A stretch of DNA of 21,484 bases from VRUE01 sp035701465 (lineage in GTDB: Bacteria > Actinomycetota > Thermoleophilia > Solirubrobacterales > 70-9): positions 1 to 21,484 of the forward strand of contig DASSMU010000129.1 in assembly GCA_035701465.1 (NCBI GenBank). The letters run 5' to 3'. The notes below the pieces were generated by a model, which saw only the letters and a program-made list of their open reading frames with translations, did not search any database and was not told where the DNA came from. Below are positions 21,227-21,484 of this stretch, in pieces (position 1 is the first letter of the stretch; every line of letters starts with the position of its first letter). The position numbers were made by a program, and so were the translations under genes.

Positions 21227-21313
21227 CGCGCGGGTGGCGCGGGGGAAGGGGGGTCGAGGACGGACCGTGGCCCGCCCGCAGCGCCCCCCTTCCCCCGTGA
21301 CAGGACCCGCGCG
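21227..21313. terminator. Large GC-rich inverted repeat between convergent genes
   Basis: CGCGCGGGT (21227-21235) pairs with ACCCGCGCG (21305-21313). Inside, 14-bp perfect arms at 21240-21253 and 21284-21297 (purine-rich GGGGGAAGGGGGG against CCCCCCTTCCCCC) enclose a 30-nt loop. It fills the gap between the Nudix stop and the stop of the minus-strand gene, so a bidirectional transcription barrier is likely. Confidence 0.55.
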
Positions 21314-21314
21314 C

Positions 21315-21484
21315 CTACCCGTCCGAAGGAAACGGCTCCAGCCCCGCGTGCCAGGGCCCAGGCGGATACGTGTGAATCCCGGACTCGTCCATCTCCCCCT
21401 GCAACCGCTTGAACAGCTGTCCGGCGTTCTTCAGCACCGCTTTCAGTTCTTCCTCGCTGCGCTCGCCAAGGTGCCAGAGGAACC
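21315..21484 (-). CDS. Unknown protein, C-terminal fragment
   Basis: The last 55 codons of a gene that enters from the right edge, ending in TAG at 21315-21317. The visible part begins FLWHLGERSEEELKAVLKNA, continues with a helical QLFKRLQGEMDE and ends YPPGPWHAGLEPFPSDG. It has protein-like composition with amphipathic helices followed by a Pro/Trp-rich tail. I do not recognise the family. It is convergent with the Nudix gene across the large inverted repeat. Confidence 0.65.
   Translation of the reverse strand, partial: FLWHLGERSEEELKAVLKNAGQLFKRLQGEMDESGIHTYPPGPWHAGLEPFPSDG

Noticed and set aside
1..21484. CRISPR arrays, insertion sequences, tRNA or rRNA genes, integrase sites
   Set aside because: I saw no regularly spaced direct repeats, transposase-like or integrase-like product, or tRNA-like cloverleaf in any intergenic region.

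Overview
The window is GC-rich bacterial chromosome. It carries a deazaflavin/F420-type oxidoreductase, an ECF sigma factor paired with a DUF4349 protein, a stand-alone 70-residue biotin carrier, many GTG/TTG starts and promoters that appear leaderless. Together these suggest an actinobacterium, and the gene style fits Thermoleophilia/Solirubrobacterales best. This placement is inference from gene content; no rRNA or tRNA gene is visible.

Layout: 1-2679 holds the end of an F420-type reductase, an SDR and a metallo-beta-lactamase-fold lactonase diverging from a 49-bp region with a three-half-site operator, and a PlsC-like acyltransferase. 2733-6157 holds glycerol kinase (apparently co-transcribed with plsC), a divergent amidase and a small cupin. 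6281-7542 holds a lower-GC two-helix membrane protein of unknown function and a family 2 glycosyltransferase. 7642-10828 is a tight plus-strand run: biotin carrier, methylmalonyl-CoA-decarboxylase-like crotonase, AlkA-type DNA glycosylase and a CHASE-like/GGDEF diguanylate cyclase. 10890-13939 is bioB-bioF-bioD. 14003-16038 is a MarR regulator with a 14-helix drug-type exporter, preceded by a perfect operator palindrome. 16115-17263 is an unusual membrane-anchored protein. 17433-18740 is bioA, followed by the ECF sigma factor, the DUF4349 protein, a Nudix hydrolase and the end of an unknown gene.

Biotin is the unifying theme. The four late enzymes (BioA, BioD, BioB, BioF) convert KAPA precursors to biotin, and a biotinylatable carrier lies just upstream. 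BioC, BioH and BioW are absent here, so pimeloyl supply must be encoded elsewhere.

The most unusual feature is a 49-bp near-palindromic element present twice, about 10 kb apart. One copy lies inside glpK (3364-3412) and the other inside bioD (13373-13421). The copies match at 40 of 49 positions. Each adds roughly 17 extra codons, in frame, at what should be a surface loop of a conserved enzyme, and the two genes read the element in different phases. This is the behaviour known from Rickettsia palindromic elements and may be an undescribed protein-coding mobile repeat in this lineage. A second recurring theme is a TANNNT hexamer placed 8-9 nt before the ATG of five genes, which points to leaderless transcription.
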